DNA from: Vitellaria paradoxa
Lineage: Eukaryota; Streptophyta; Magnoliopsida; Ericales; Sapotaceae
Direction: 5' to 3'
Assembly: GCA_019916065.1 (NCBI GenBank)
Contig: CM034233.1
Span: forward strand, 41,394,862 to 41,458,861
DNA: 64,000 nt
Shown here: positions 45,372 through 60,000 of the stretch, piece by piece
How positions within the stretch are numbered: position 1 is the first letter of the stretch
Layout of the letters: each line of letters begins with the position of its first letter
Notes under the pieces: model-generated
What the model saw: only the letters and a program-made list of their open reading frames with translations
What the model was told of the DNA's origin: nothing
The model's database searches: none
Program-made: the position numbers and the translations under genes

Positions 45372-48300
45372 TTTTTATGTGATCTATGAGTCCAAATTAG
45401 AAACGGATATAAGTTGGCACTCGGGTGTCCGATTAGAGTAATATTTTTGTTCATTTTTTGTATTCTTACGTGATCTGCTCAATAAAATTAAGAACGGCCA
45501 AAAGTTCGGGCTCGGGTGTTTGATTACAATGTTATTTGTCTTCATTTTCTGTATTTTTACGCGATCTACAAATCCAAATAAAAAATAACTTTAACTTGGC
45601 GCTCAGGTGTCTGGATAGAGTAATAGTTTTGTTCATGTTTTGTATTTTTACATGATCTGCGCATTTAAATTAAAAACGATCAAAACTTGGCACTCGGGTG
45701 TCCGATTACAATGATATTTGTCCCCATTTACTGCATTTTTACGCGGTCTATGAATCCAAATTAAAAACGATTATAACTTGGCGCTCGGTTGTCTGGTTAG
45801 AACAATATTTTTGTTTATTTTTTGTATTTCTACGTGATCTATGTATCGAAATAAAAAAACAGCCAAAACTTGGCACTCGGGTGTCCGATTACATTTATAT
45901 TTGTTTTTATTTACTATATTTTTACATGATCTACAACTCCAAATTGGAAACGGCTATAACTTGGCACTCGGGTGTCCGGTTAGAGTAATATTTTTGTTCA
46001 TTTTTTGTATTTTTATCTGATCTGCGCATTTGAATTAAAAACGGTGAAAACTTGGCGCTCGGGTGTCCGATTACAATGATATTTGTTTTTATTTTCTATA
46101 TTTTTACGCGATCTATGAGTCCAAGTAAGAAATGGCTATAACTTGGCACTCGGGTGCCCGGTTAGAGTAAATTTTTTTCATTTTCTGTATTTCTACGTGA
46201 TCTGCTCAATAAAATTGAAAATGGCCAAAAGTTAGTGCTCGGGCATCCGATTACAATAATATTTGTCTTTATTTTTTTTTATTTTTATGCGATCTATGCA
46301 TCCAAATTAAAAATGGCTATGACTTGGTGCCCGGGTGCCTGGTTAAAGTAATATTTTTGTTCACCTTTTGTATTTTTACGTGATCTGTGCTTTTAAATTT
46401 AAAACGACCAAAACATGGTGGTCGGGTGTTCAATTACAATGATATTTGTCTTCATTTTTTATATTTTTACGTGATATACGAATCCAAATTAAAAAAGGCT
46501 ATAACTTGGCGCTTAGGTGTCTGGTTAGAGTAATATTTTTTTTCATTTTTCATATTTTTTCGTGATCTGCTCATTTAAATTAAGAACGACCAAAACTTGG
46601 CGCTCGGGTGATTGCTTACAATGATATTTATCTCCATTTTTTGTATTTTTACGTGATCTATGAATCCAAATTAAAAACGGTTATAACTTGGAACTTGGGT
46701 GTTTGGTTAGAACAATATTTTTGTTTATTTTTTGTATTTCTACGTGATCTGTGTATCGAAATTAAAAACAGCCAAAACTTGGGGCTCGGGTGTTCGATTA
46801 CAATGTTATTTATTTTTATCTACTGTATTTTTATGCGATCCAGGAGTCCAAATTACAAACAGCTATAGCTTGGCGCTCGAGTGTCCGGTTAGAGCAATAT
46901 TTTTGTTTATTTTTTGTATTCTTTCGTAAGCTGTACATTAAAATTGAGAACGGCCAAAACTTGGCACTTGGGTAGCCGATTACAATGATATTTGTTTTTA
47001 TTTTTTGCATTTTTACGTGGTTTACGAATCCAAATTAAAAATAGCTATAACTTGGCGCTCGGGTGTCTGGTTAAAGCAATGTTTTTGTTTATTTTTTGTA
47101 TTTCTATGTGATCTGTGTATCGAAATTAAAAACGGCCAGAGCTTGGCTCTCGGGTGTCTGATTACAATGATATTTATTTTTATTTACTATATTTTTACGT
47201 GATCTACGACTCCAAATTAGAAATAGCTATAACCTTGCCCTCGGGTGTTCGGTTATAGTAATATTTTTGCTCATTTTTAGTATTTTTACATGATCTACGT
47301 ATTAAAATTAAAAACGCCCAAAACTTGGCCCTCGGGTGTTTGATTACAATGATATTTGTTTTTATTTTCTATATTTTTACATGATCTACGAGTCCAAATT
47401 AGAAACGGCTATAACTTGGCACTCGGGTGTCCGGTTAGAGTAATATTTTTGTTCATTTTTTGTATTCTCACGTGAACTGCTCAATAAAATTAAGAACGGC
47501 CAAAAGTTCGAGCTCGGGTGTCTGATTACAATGATATTTATCTTCATTTTTTGTATTTTTACGCGATCTACGAATCCAAATTAAAAATGGCTATAACTTG
47601 GCACTCGGGTGTCTGGTTAGAGTAACAATTTTGCTCTTTTTTTGTATTTTTACGTGATCTGCGCATTTAGATTTAAAACGGCCAAAACTTGGTGGTCGGG
47701 CGTTCGATTAGAATGATATTTGTCTTCATTTTCTCTATTTTTACGCGATCTACGAATCTAAATTAAAAATGGCTATAACTTGGCACTCGGGTGTTCGATT
47801 AGAGCAATATTTTTATTTATTTTTTGTCCTTTTTTGTGAGCTGCGCATTAAAATTAAGAACGGCCAAAACTTGGCTCTCAGGTGACTGATTACAATGATA
47901 TTTTTTTATTTTCTATATTTTTACGCGATCTACAAGTCCAAATTAGAAACGACTATAACTTAGGACTTGGGTGTCTGGTTAAAGTAATATTTTTGTTCAT
48001 TTTTTGTATTTTTACGTGATCTGCGCATTCAAATTAAAAACGGCCAAAACTTGTCACTCGGGTGTCCAATTACAATAATATTTGCCCTCAATTTTCGTAA
48101 TTTTACACGATCTATGATTCCAAATTAAAAACGGCTATAACTTGGTGTTCGGGCGTCTGGTTAATGTAATATTTTTGTTCAATTTTTGTATTTTTACGTG
48201 ATCTGCACATTTGAATTTAAAATAGCCAAAACATGGTGCAAGTGTGTCTGATTACAATTATATTTGCCTTCATTTTTTGTATTTGTACGCGATCTATGAA

Positions 48301-51300
48301 TCCAATTAAAAACAGCTTTAACTTGGCGCTTGGGTATCAAGTTAGGACAATGTTTTGGTTTATTTATTGTATTTTTACGTGATCTGTGTATCAAAATTAA
48401 AAATGGCCAAAACTTGCCGCTTTAGTGTCTGATTACAATGATAATTGTCTTCATTTTTTCTATTTTCATGTGATCTACGAATGCAAATTAAAAACGGCTA
48501 TAACTTGGCGCTCGGGCATCTGGTTAGACTAGTATTTTTGTTCATTTTTTGTATTTTTACGTGATCTACGCGTTTAAATTTAAAACAGCCAAAACTTCGT
48601 GCTCAGGGTTCTAATTGCAATGATATTTTACTTCATTTTTTGTATTTTACGCGATCTACGAATCCAAATAAAAAACGGCTATATAACTTGGCGCTCGGGT
48701 GTCTGGTTAGAGTAATATTTTTGTTTATTTTTTGTATTTTTTCGTGATTTGCGCATTTAAATTAAAAATGGCCAAAACTTGGTGTTTGGGTGTCTGATTA
48801 CAATGATATTTGTCTCCATTTACTGTATTTTTACACGATCTGCAAATCCGAATTAAAAACAGATATAACTTGGTGCTCGGGTGGCTGGTTAGAGCAATAT
48901 TTTTGTTTATGTTTTGTATTCCTACATAATCTCTGTATGAAAATTAAACACGACCAAAACTTGGCTCTTAAGTGTCTGATTACAATGATATTTATTTTTA
49001 TTTAATATATTTTTACGTGATCTACGAGTCCAAATTAGAAACGGCTATAACTTGGCACTCGGGTGTCCGGTTAGAGTAATATTTTTGTTCATTTTTTGTA
49101 TTTTTACGTGATCTGCGCATTAAAATTAAAAACAGCCAAAATTTAGCGCTCGGGTGTCCGATTACAATGATATTTGTTTTTATTTTCTATATTTTTACGC
49201 AATATACAAGTCCAAATTAGAAAGGGCTATAACTTGGCACTCAGGTGTCTGGTTAGAGTAATATTTTTGTTCATTTTTTACCTTTTTACGTGATCTGCGC
49301 ATTAAAATTAAAAATGGCCAAAATATAGTGCTCGGGTGTCCGATTACAATGATATTTGTTTTTATTTACTATATTTTTATGCGATCTACGAGTCCAAATT
49401 AGAAATGGCTATAACTTGGCACTCGAGTGGCCGGTTATAGTAATATTTTTATTCATTTTTTATCTTTTTACGTAATCTGCGCATTAAAATTAAAAACGGC
49501 CAAAACTTGGCCCTCGGGTGTCCGATTACAATGATATTTGTATTTATTTTTTTGTATTTTTAAGTGTTCTACAAAGGCAAATTAAAAATGGCTATAATTT
49601 GGCACTCGGGCGTCTGGTTAGAGTAATATTTTAGTTCATTTTTTGTATTTTAAAGCAGCGAAAACTTGGTGCTCAGGTGTCTGATTACAATAATAGTTGT
49701 CCTAATTTTTTGTATTTTTACACGATCTACGAATCCAAATAAAAAACAGCTATAAATTGGCGCTCGAGTGTTTGGTTAGAGTAATATTTTTGTTTATTTT
49801 TTGTATTTCTACATGATCTGTGTATCGAAATTAAAAACGGCCAAAACTTGGCTCTCGGGTGTCCGATTATAATGATATTTGTTTTTATTTACCATATTTT
49901 TACGTGATCTACGACTCCAAATTGGAAACGACTATAACTTGGCACTCGGGTGTCCCATTAGAGTAATATTTTTGTTTATTTTTTATATTTTTACGTGATC
50001 TGCGCATTAAAATTGAAAACGGCCAAAACTTGGTGCTCGGGAGTCCAATTACAATGATATTTGTTTTTATTTTCTATATTTTACGCGATCTATGAATCCA
50101 AATTAAAAACGGCTATAACTTGGCGCTCGAGTGTCTGGTTAGAGTAGTATTTTTTTTCATTTTTTGTATTTTTCTGTGATCTACTCATTTAAATTAAGAA
50201 CGGCCAAAACTTGGCGCTCGGGTGACTGCTTACAATGATATTTGTCTATATTTTTTGTATTCGTACGTGATCTACAAATCCAAATTAAAAACGATTATAA
50301 CTTGGCGCTTGGGTGTCTGGTTAGAGCAATATTTTTGTTTATTTTGTGTATTTCTACATGATTTGTGTATCAAAATTAAAAACAGCCGAAACTTGGTGCT
50401 CGGGTGTCCGATTATAATGATATTTGTTTTTATTTACTATATTTTTACGCGATCTACGATTCCAAATAAAAAACGGCTAAAACCTGGCACTCGGGTGTCA
50501 GGTTAGGACAATTGTTTTGTTTATTTTTTGTATTTCTATGTGATCTGTGTATTGAAATTAAAAACGGCCAAAACTTGGCGCTTGGGTGTCCGATTACAAT
50601 TATATTTGTCTTCATTTTATGTATTTTTACGCGATTTACGAATCTAAATTAAAAACGGCTATAACTTGGCGCTCGGGCGTCTAGTTAGTGTAATATTTTT
50701 GTTCATTTTTTACATTTTTACGTGATTTGCGCATTCAAATTAAAAACGGCCAAAACTTGGCACTAGGGTGTCCGATTACAATGATATTTGTCTTCAATTT
50801 ATGTATTTTTACGTGATCTACGAATCCAAATTAAAAATAGCTATAACTTGGCGCTCGGGCGTCTGGTTAGAGTAATATTTTTGTTCATTTTTTGTATTTT
50901 TACGTGATTTGCGCATTTGAATTTAAAATAGCCAAAACATTGTGCACGTGTATCTGATTACAATGATATTTGTCTTCATTTTTTGTATTTTTTCACGATC
51001 TACGAATCCAAAAAAAAAATAGCCATAACTTGGCGCGCGGGTGTCAGGTTAGGACAATTTTTTTGTTTATTTTTTGTATTTTTACGTGATCTGTGTATCG
51101 AATTTTAAAATAGCCAAAACTTGGTGCTTGGGTGTCTGATTACAATGATATTTGTCTTCATTTTTTGTATTTCTGCGCGATCTACGAATGCAAATTAAAA
51201 ACGGCTATAAGTTGGCACTCGGGCGTCTTGTTAGAGTAATATTTTTGTTCATTTTTTGTATTTTTACATGATCTGCGCGTTTAAATTTAAAACAACCAAA

Positions 51301-53319
51301 ACTTGGTGCTTGTGGTTCTGATTATAATAATATTTGTCTTTATTTTTTGTATTTTTACATGATTTATGAGTACAAATAAAAAACGGCCAATAACTTGGTG
51401 TTCGGATGTCTGGTTAGAGCAATATTTTCTTTCATTCTTTGTATTTTTCCATGATCTATGCATTTAAGTTAAAAACGGCCAAAACATGGCGCTCGGGTGT
51501 CCGATTACAATGATATTTGTCTTTAATTTTTGTATTTTTACGGGATCTACGAATCCAAATTAAAAACGGCTATAACTTGGTGCTCGGGCGTCTAGTTAGA
51601 GTAATATTTTTGTTCATTTTTTGTATTTTTACGTGATCTGCGCATTTGAACTTAAAATAGCCAAAACATTGTGCACGTGTATCTGATTGCAATTATATTT
51701 ATCTTCATTTTTTGTATTTTTTAACGATCTATGAATCTAAAGGAAAATAGCTATAACTTAGCGCGTAGGTGTCAGGCTAGGACAATTTTTTTGTTTTTTT
51801 TTTTTATTTTTACGTGATTTGTGTATCGAAATTTAAAACGGCCAAAACTTGGTGCTCGAGTGTCTGATTACAATGATATTTGTCTTCATTTTTTGTATTT
51901 TTACGCAATCTACGAATGCAAATTAAAAACGACTATAAGTTGGCGCTCGGGCGTCTGGTTAGAGTAATATTTTTATTCATTTTTTGTATTTTTACGTGAT
52001 CTACGCGTTTAAATTTAAAACAGCCGAAACTTGGTGCTCGGGGTTTTCATTATATTAATATTTTTCTTCATTTTTTGTATTCTTACGAGATTTACGAATA
52101 AAAATAAAAAACGGCTAATAACTTGGCGTTCAGGTATCTGGTTAGAGCAATATTTTCTTTCATTCTTTGTATTTTTCCGTGATCTGTGCATTTAAGTTAA
52201 AAATGGCTAAAACTTGGTGCTCGGGTGTCTGATTACAATAATATTCTCCATTTCTTGTATTTTTACGTGATGTATGAATCCAAATTAAAAACAGCTATAA
52301 CATGGTGCTCGGGTGTCTGGTTAGAATAATATTTTTGTTCATTTTTTGTATTTTTTACGTGATCTGCGCATTTAAATTTAAGACGGCCGAAACTTGGTGG
52401 TCGGGTGTTCGATTACAATGATGTTTGTCTTCATTTTTTATATTTTTATGCGATTTACGATTCCAAATTAAAAACGGCTATAACTTGGCACTCGGGTGTC
52501 TGGTTAGAATAATAATTTTTCTCATTTTTTGTCTTTTTACATGATCTGCGCATTAAAATTAAAAACGGCCAAAACTTGGCGATCTGGTGTTCGATTACAA
52601 TGATATTTGTTTTTATTTACTATATTTTTACGCGATCTATGAGCACAAATTAGAAACGTCTATAGCTTGCCACTCGAGTGTCCGGTTATAATAATACTTT
52701 TGTTCATTTTTTGTCTTTTTACGTGATTCGCTTATTAAAATTAAAAACGACCAAAACTTGGCGCTCGGGTGTCCGATTACATTGATATTTGTCTTCATTT
52801 TTTGTATTTTTACGCGATCTACGAATGCAAATTAAAAATGGCTATAAGTTGGCACTCGAGCGTCTGGTTAGAGTAATATTTTTGTTCATTTTTTGTATTT
52901 TTACGTTATCTGTGTATCGAAATTTAAAACGGCCAAAACTTGGTGCTCGGGTGTCTATTTACAATGATATTTGTCTTCATTTTTTGTATTTTATCACGAT
53001 CTACGAATGCAAATTAAAGACGGCTATAAGTTGGCGCTCGGGCATCTGGTTAGAGTAATATTTTTGTTCATTTTTTGTATTTTTACGTGATCTGCGCATT
53101 TAAATTTAAAACAGCCAAAACTTGGTGCTTGGGGTTCTAATTATAATAATATTTGTCTTCATTTTTTTTATTTTTACGTGATTTACGAATACAAATAAAA
53201 AATGGCTAATAACTTGGCATTCGGGTGTCTGGTTAGAACAATATTTTCTTTCATTTTTTGTATTTTTCTGTGATATGTGCATTTAAGTTAAAAACGGCCA
53301 AAACATGGTGCTCGGGTGT

Positions 53320-56300
53320 CCGATTACAATCATATTTCTCCATTTCTTGTATTTTTACGCGATCTACGAATCCAAATTAAAAACGGCCAAAACTTGGCGC
53401 TCGGGTGTTCGATTACAATAATATTTCTCCATTCCTTGTATTTTTACGCGATCTACGAATCCAAATTAAAAACGGCTATAACTTGGCACTCGGGTACCTG
53501 GTAAGAGTAATATTTTAGTCAATTTTTTGCATTTTTACGTGATCTGCACATTTAAATTTAAAACGGCCAAAACTTGGTGGTCGGGTGTTCGATTACAATG
53601 ATATTTGTCTTCATCTTTTATATTTTTACGTGATTTACGAATCCAAATTAAAAACGGCTATAACTTGGCACTTGGGTGTCTGGTTAGAGGAATGTTTTTG
53701 TTCATTTTTTGTCTTCTTACTTGATCTGCGCATTTGAATTTAAAATAGCCAAAACATGGTGCGTGTGTGTCTGATTAGAAAGATATTTGCCTTCAGTTTT
53801 AGTTTTTTTATGCGATTTACGAATCCAAATAAAAAACAACTATAACTTGGTGCTCGAGTGTCAGGTTAGGATAATTTTTTTTGTTTTTTTACCTGATCTG
53901 TGTATCGAAATTAAAAACGACCAAAACATGGCGGTCGATGTCTGATTACAATGATTTTTATCTTCATTTTTTGTATTTTTATGCGATCTATGAATGCAAA
54001 TTAAAAATGGCTATAACTTGGCGCTCAGGTGTCAGGTTAGAGTAATTTTTTTTTTCATTTTTTGTATTTTTCTGTGATTTGCACAATTAAATTAAAAAGG
54101 GCAAAAATTTGGCACTTGGGTTTCCGATTACAATGATATTTGTCTCCATTTTCTGTATTTTTACGCGATCTACGAATCTAAATTAAAAACTGCTATACCT
54201 TGGTGCTCAGGTGTCTGGTTACTACAATATTTTTGTTTATTTTTTGTATTCTACGTGATCTGTCTATCGAAATTAAAAACGGACAAAACTTGGTGCTTGG
54301 GTGTTCGATTACAATGATATTTCTATTTATTTACTATATTTTTACGCGATCTACGATTCCAAATAAAAAAATGGCTACAATTTGGCGCTCGGGTGTCAGG
54401 TTAGGGCAATTGTTTTGTTTATTTTTTGTATTTCTACGTGATCTGTGTATCGAAATTAAAAACCGCTAAAACTTGGCGCTTGGGTGTCTGATTACAATTA
54501 TATTTGTCTTCATTTTTTATATTTCTACCCAATCTACGAATCTAAATTAAAAACGGCATAACTTGGCGCTCGGGCGTCTAGTTAGTGTAATACTTTTGTT
54601 CATTTTTTGTATTTTTACGTGATCTAAGCATTCAAATTAAAAACAGCCCAAACTTGGCGCTCGGGTGTCTGATTACAATGATATTTGACTTCAATTTTTT
54701 TATTTCTACGCGATCTACGAATCTAAATTAAAAACGGCTATAACTTGGTGCTCGGGCGCTAGTTAGAGTAATATTTTTGTTCATTTTTTGTATTCTTACG
54801 TGATCTGCACATTTGAATTTAAAATAGCCAAAACATTGTACACGTGTATCTGATTGCAATGATATTTGTCTTCATTTTTTGTATTTCTATGCGATCTACG
54901 AATGCAAATTAAAAACGGCTATAAGTTGGCACTCAGGCGTCTGGTTAGAGTAATATTTTTATTCATGTTTTGTATTTTTACGTGATCTGCGCATTTAAAT
55001 TTAAAACAACCAAAACTTGGTGCTCGAGGTTCTGATTATAATAATATTTGTCTTCATTTTTTGTATTTTTACGTAATTCACGAATACAAATAAAAAACGG
55101 CTAATAACTTGGTGTTCAGGTGTCTAGTTAGAGCAATATTTTAAAACGGCTAATAACTTGGCGTTTAGGTGTCTAGTTAGAGCAATATTTTCTTTCATTC
55201 TTTGTATTGTTACATGATTTGCGTATGAAATTTAAAACGGGCAAAACATCGCGCTCGGTTGTCCAATTACAATAATATTTCTCCATTTCTTGTATTTTTA
55301 CGCGATCTACGAATCCAAATTAAAAACAGCCAAAACTTGGCGCTCAGGTGTCCGATTACAATAATATTTCTCCATTTCTTGTATTTTTACGCGATCAACG
55401 AATCCAAATTAAAAACGGCTATAACTTGGCGCTCGGGTGCTTGGTTAGAGTAATATTTTAGTTCATTTTTTGCATTTTTACGTGATCTGCGCATTTAAAT
55501 TTAAAACGGCCAAAACTTGGTGGTCGGGTGTTCGATTACAATGATATTTGTCTTCATCTTTTATATTTTTATGTGATCTACGAATCCAAATTAAAAACGG
55601 CTATAACTTGGCACTCGGGTGTCTGGTTAAAGGAATGTTTTTGTTCATTTTTTGTCTTCTTACGTGATCTGCGCATTTGAATTTAAAATAGCCAAAACAT
55701 GGTGCGCGTGTGTCTAATTAGAAAGATATTTTCCTTCAGTTTTAGTTTTTTTATGCGATTTATGAATCCAAATAAAAAACAACTATAACTTGGCGCTCGA
55801 GTGTCAGGTTAGGATAATTTTTTTGTTTATTTTTTGTTTTTTTACCTGATCTGTGTATCGAAATTAAAAACGACCAAAACTTGGCGGTCGGTGTCTGATT
55901 ACAATGATTTTTATCTTTATTTTTTGTATTTTATGCGATCTACGAATGCAAATTAAAAATGGCTATAACTTGGCGCTCAGGTGTCAGGTTAGAGTAATAT
56001 TTTTTTTCATTTTTTGTATTTTTCCGTGATTTGTGCATTTAAATTAAAAACGGCCAAAATTTGGCGCTCGGGTTTCCGATTACAATGATATTTGTCTCCA
56101 TTTTCTGTATTTTTACGCGATCTACGAATCCAAATTAAAAACTGCTATACCTTGGTGCTCAGGTGTCTGGTTACTACAATATTTTTGTTTACTTTTTGTA
56201 TTTTATGTGATCTGTCTATCGAAATTAAAAACGGCCAAAACTTGGTACTCGGGTGTCCGATTACAATGATATTTATTTTTATTTACTATATTTTTATCCA

Positions 56301-57000
56301 ATCTATGATTCCAAATAAAAAACGGCTACAACTTGGCGCTCGGTGTCAGGTTAGGGCAATTTTTGTATTTCTACGTGATCTGTGTATTGAAATTAAAAAC
56401 GGCCAAAACTTGGCACTTGGGTGTCCGATTACAATTATATTTGTCCTCATTTTTGTATTTTTACGCGATCTACGAATCTAAATTAAAAATGGCTATAACT
56501 TGGCGCTCGGGCGTCTAGTTAGTGTAATATTTTTGTTCATTTTTTGTATTTTTATGTGATTTTCGCTTTCAAATTAAAAACGGCCAAACCTTGGCACCCG
56601 GGTGTCCGATTACAATGATATTTGTCTTCAATTTTTGTATTTTTATGTGATCTACGAATATAAATTAAAAGCAGCTATAACTTGGTGCTCGGGCGTCTGC
56701 TTAGAGTAATATTTTTGTTCATTTTTTGTATTTTTACATGATCTGCGCATTTGAATTTAAAACGCCAAAACATTGTGCACATGTATCTGATTGCAATAAT
56801 ATTTATCTTCATTTTTTGTATTTTTTCACGATCTACGAATCCAAAAGAAAACAGCTATAACTTAGCACACAGGTGTCCTGTTAGGACAATTTTTCTGTTT
56901 ATTTTTTGTATTCTTACGTGATTTGCGTATGAAATTTAAAATGGGCAAAACTTAGTGCTCGGTTGTCCAATTACAATAATATTTCTCCATTTCTTGTATT
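53320..57000. repeat. Satellite higher-order repeat of about 1.95 kb
   Basis: Rare variants recur about 1.94-1.95 kb apart. CTTCAGTTTTAGTTTTTTTA lies at 53791 and 55734; GCGGTCG before ATGTCTGATT at 53931 and 55884; TGCTATACCTTGGTGC at 54191 and 56143; ATATTTCTCCATTTCTTG near 53333 and 55275. The spacing is not an exact multiple of 182, in agreement with internal indels and the 49-bp duplication near 55.1 kb. Confidence 0.75.
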
Positions 57001-60000
57001 TTTACGCGATCTACGAATCCAAATTAAAAACAACTATAACATGGCGCTCGGGTGTCTGGTTAGAGTAATATTTTTATTCATTTTTGTATTTTTTACGTGA
57101 TCTGCGCATTTAAATTTAAAACGGCCAAAATTTGGTGGTCGATTGTTCGATTACAATGATATTTGTCTTCATTTTTTATATTTTTACGCATTCTACGATT
57201 CCAAATTAAAAATGGCTATAACTTGGCACTCGGGTGTCCGGTTAGAATAATAATTTTTTTCATTTTTTGTCTTTTTACATGATCTGCGCATTAAAATTAA
57301 AAACGGCCAAAACTTGGCAATCTGGTGTTCGATTACCATGATATTTGTTTTTATTTACTATATTTTTACGCGATCTATGAGTCCAAATTAGAAATGTCTA
57401 TAGCTTGGCACTCGAGTGTCTGGTTATAATAATATTTTTGTTCATTTTTTGTCTTCTTACGTGATCTGCGCATTAAAATTAAAAACGGCCAAAACTTGGC
57501 GCTTGGGTGTCCGATTACAATGATATTTGTCTTCATTTTTTGTACTTTTACGCGATCTACGAATGCAAATTAAAATGGCTATAAGTTGGCACTCGAGCGT
57601 CTGGTTAGAGTGATATTTTTGTTCATTTTTTGTATTTTTACGTGATCTGCGCATTTAAATTTAAAACAGCGAAAACTTGGTGCGCGGGTGTCCGATTACA
57701 ATGATATTTGTCTTCATTTTTTGTATTTTTACGCGATCTACGAATGTAAATTAAAATGGCTATAACTTGGCACTCGAGCGTCTGGTTAGATTAATGTTTT
57801 TGTTCATTTTTTATATTTTTATGTGATCTGCCCATTTAAATTTAAAACAGTGAAACCTGGTGCTCGGGTGTCTGATTATAATAATATTTCTATTCATTTT
57901 TTGTATTTTTACGCGATTTACGAATACAAATAAAAAATGGCTAATAACTTGGCGCTCGGGTGTCTGGTTAGAGTAATATTTTTATTTATTTTTTATATTT
58001 TTTCGTGATCTATGCATTTAAGTTAAAAACGGCCAAAACTTGGCGCGCGGTTGTTTGGTTATAATAATATTTGTCTCCATTTCTTGTATTTTTACGCGAT
58101 CTACGAATCCAAATTAAAAACAGTAATAACTTGGCGCTCGGGTGTCTGGTTATAATAATATTTTTGTTCATTTTTTGTCTTTTTACGTGATCTGCGCATT
58201 AAAATTAAAAACGGCCAAAACTTGGTGCTTGGGTGTCCGATTACAATAATATTTGTCTCCATTTCTTGTATTTTTACGCGATCTACGAATCCAAATTAAA
58301 AACGGCAATAACTTGGCGCTCGGGTGTCTGGTTAGAGTAATATTTTTGTTCATTTTTTGTATTTTTATGTGATCTACGCATTTAAATTTAAGACGGCCAA
58401 AACTTGGTGGTCGGGTGTTCGATTACAATGATATTTGCCTTCATTTTTTTATATTTTTACGCGATCTACGAATCCAAATTAAAAATGGCTATAACTTGGC
58501 ACTCGGGTGTCTGGTTAGAGTAATATTTTTTTCATTTTTTGACTTTTTACGTGATTTGCGCATTAAAATTAAAATCGGCCAAAACTTGGCGCTCAAGTGT
58601 CCGATTACAATGATATTTGTTTTTATTTTCTATATTTTCACGTGATCTACAAGTCCAAATTAGAAACGTCTCTCTGTTGGCACTCGGGTGTCCAGTTATA
58701 ATAATATTTTTGTTCTTTTTTTGTCTTTTTACGTGATCTGCGCATTAAAATTAAAAACGGCCTAAACTTGGCACTCGGATGTCCGATTATAATGATATTT
58801 GTCTTCATTTTTTATATTTTTACGCGATCTACGAATGCAAATTAAAAATGGCTATAACTTAGCGCTCAGGTGTCAGGCTAGAGTAATATTTTTTTTCATT
58901 TTTTGTATTTTTCCGTGATCTGCTCATTTAAATTAAGAACGGCCAAAACTTGGCGCTCGGGTGACTGCTTACAATGATATTTGTCTCCATTTTTTGTATT
59001 CTTTCGCGCTCTGTAAATCCAAATTAAAAACGACTATAACTTGGCACTTGGGTGTCTGGTTAGAGCAATATTTTTGTTTATTTTGTGTATTTCTACGTGA
59101 TCTATGTATCAAAATTAAAAACAGTCAAAACTTGGTGCTCGGGTGTCCGATTACGACGATATTTGTTTTTATTTACTATATTTCTATGCGATCTACGAGT
59201 TCAAATTATAAATGGCTATAACTTGGCGCTGGAGTGTCCGGTTAGAGTAATGTTTTTGTTTATTTTTTGTATTTTATCGAGAGTTGCACATTAAAATTAA
59301 GAACGCCAAAAACATGGCACTCGGGTAACCGATTACAATGATATTTGTTTTTATTATCTATATTTTTACGCGTTCTACGAGTCCAAATTAGAAACGGCTA
59401 TAATTTGGCACTCGGGTGTCTGGTTAGAGTAACATTTTTGTTCATTTTTTGTATTTTTACGTGAACTGCGCATTTAAATTGAAAACGGCCAAAACATGGC
59501 ACTCTGGTGTTCGATTACAATGATATTTATCTTCAATTTTTGTATTTTTACTTGATCTACAAATCCAAATTAAAAATGGCTATAACTTGGCACTCGGGTG
59601 TCTGGTCAGGGTAATATTTTAGTTAATTTTTTGTATTCTTACGTGATCTGCACATTTGAATTTAAAATAGCCAAAACATGGTGCACGTATGTCTGATTAC
59701 AATGATATTTGCCTTTATTTTTTGTATCTTTACGCGATCTACGATTCCAAATAAAATTAGCTACAACTTGGCGATCGGGTGTCAGGTTAGGACAATTTTT
59801 TTGTTTATTTTTTATATTTTTACGTGATCTGTGCATCGAAATCAAAAACGGCCAAAACTTGGCGCTTGGGTGTCCGATTACAATGATATTTGTCTTCATT
59901 TTTTATATTTTTATGCGATCTACGAATCTAAATTAAAAACGGCTATAACTTGGCGCTAGGGCGTCTTATTAGTGTAATATTTTTGTTCAATTTTTGTATT

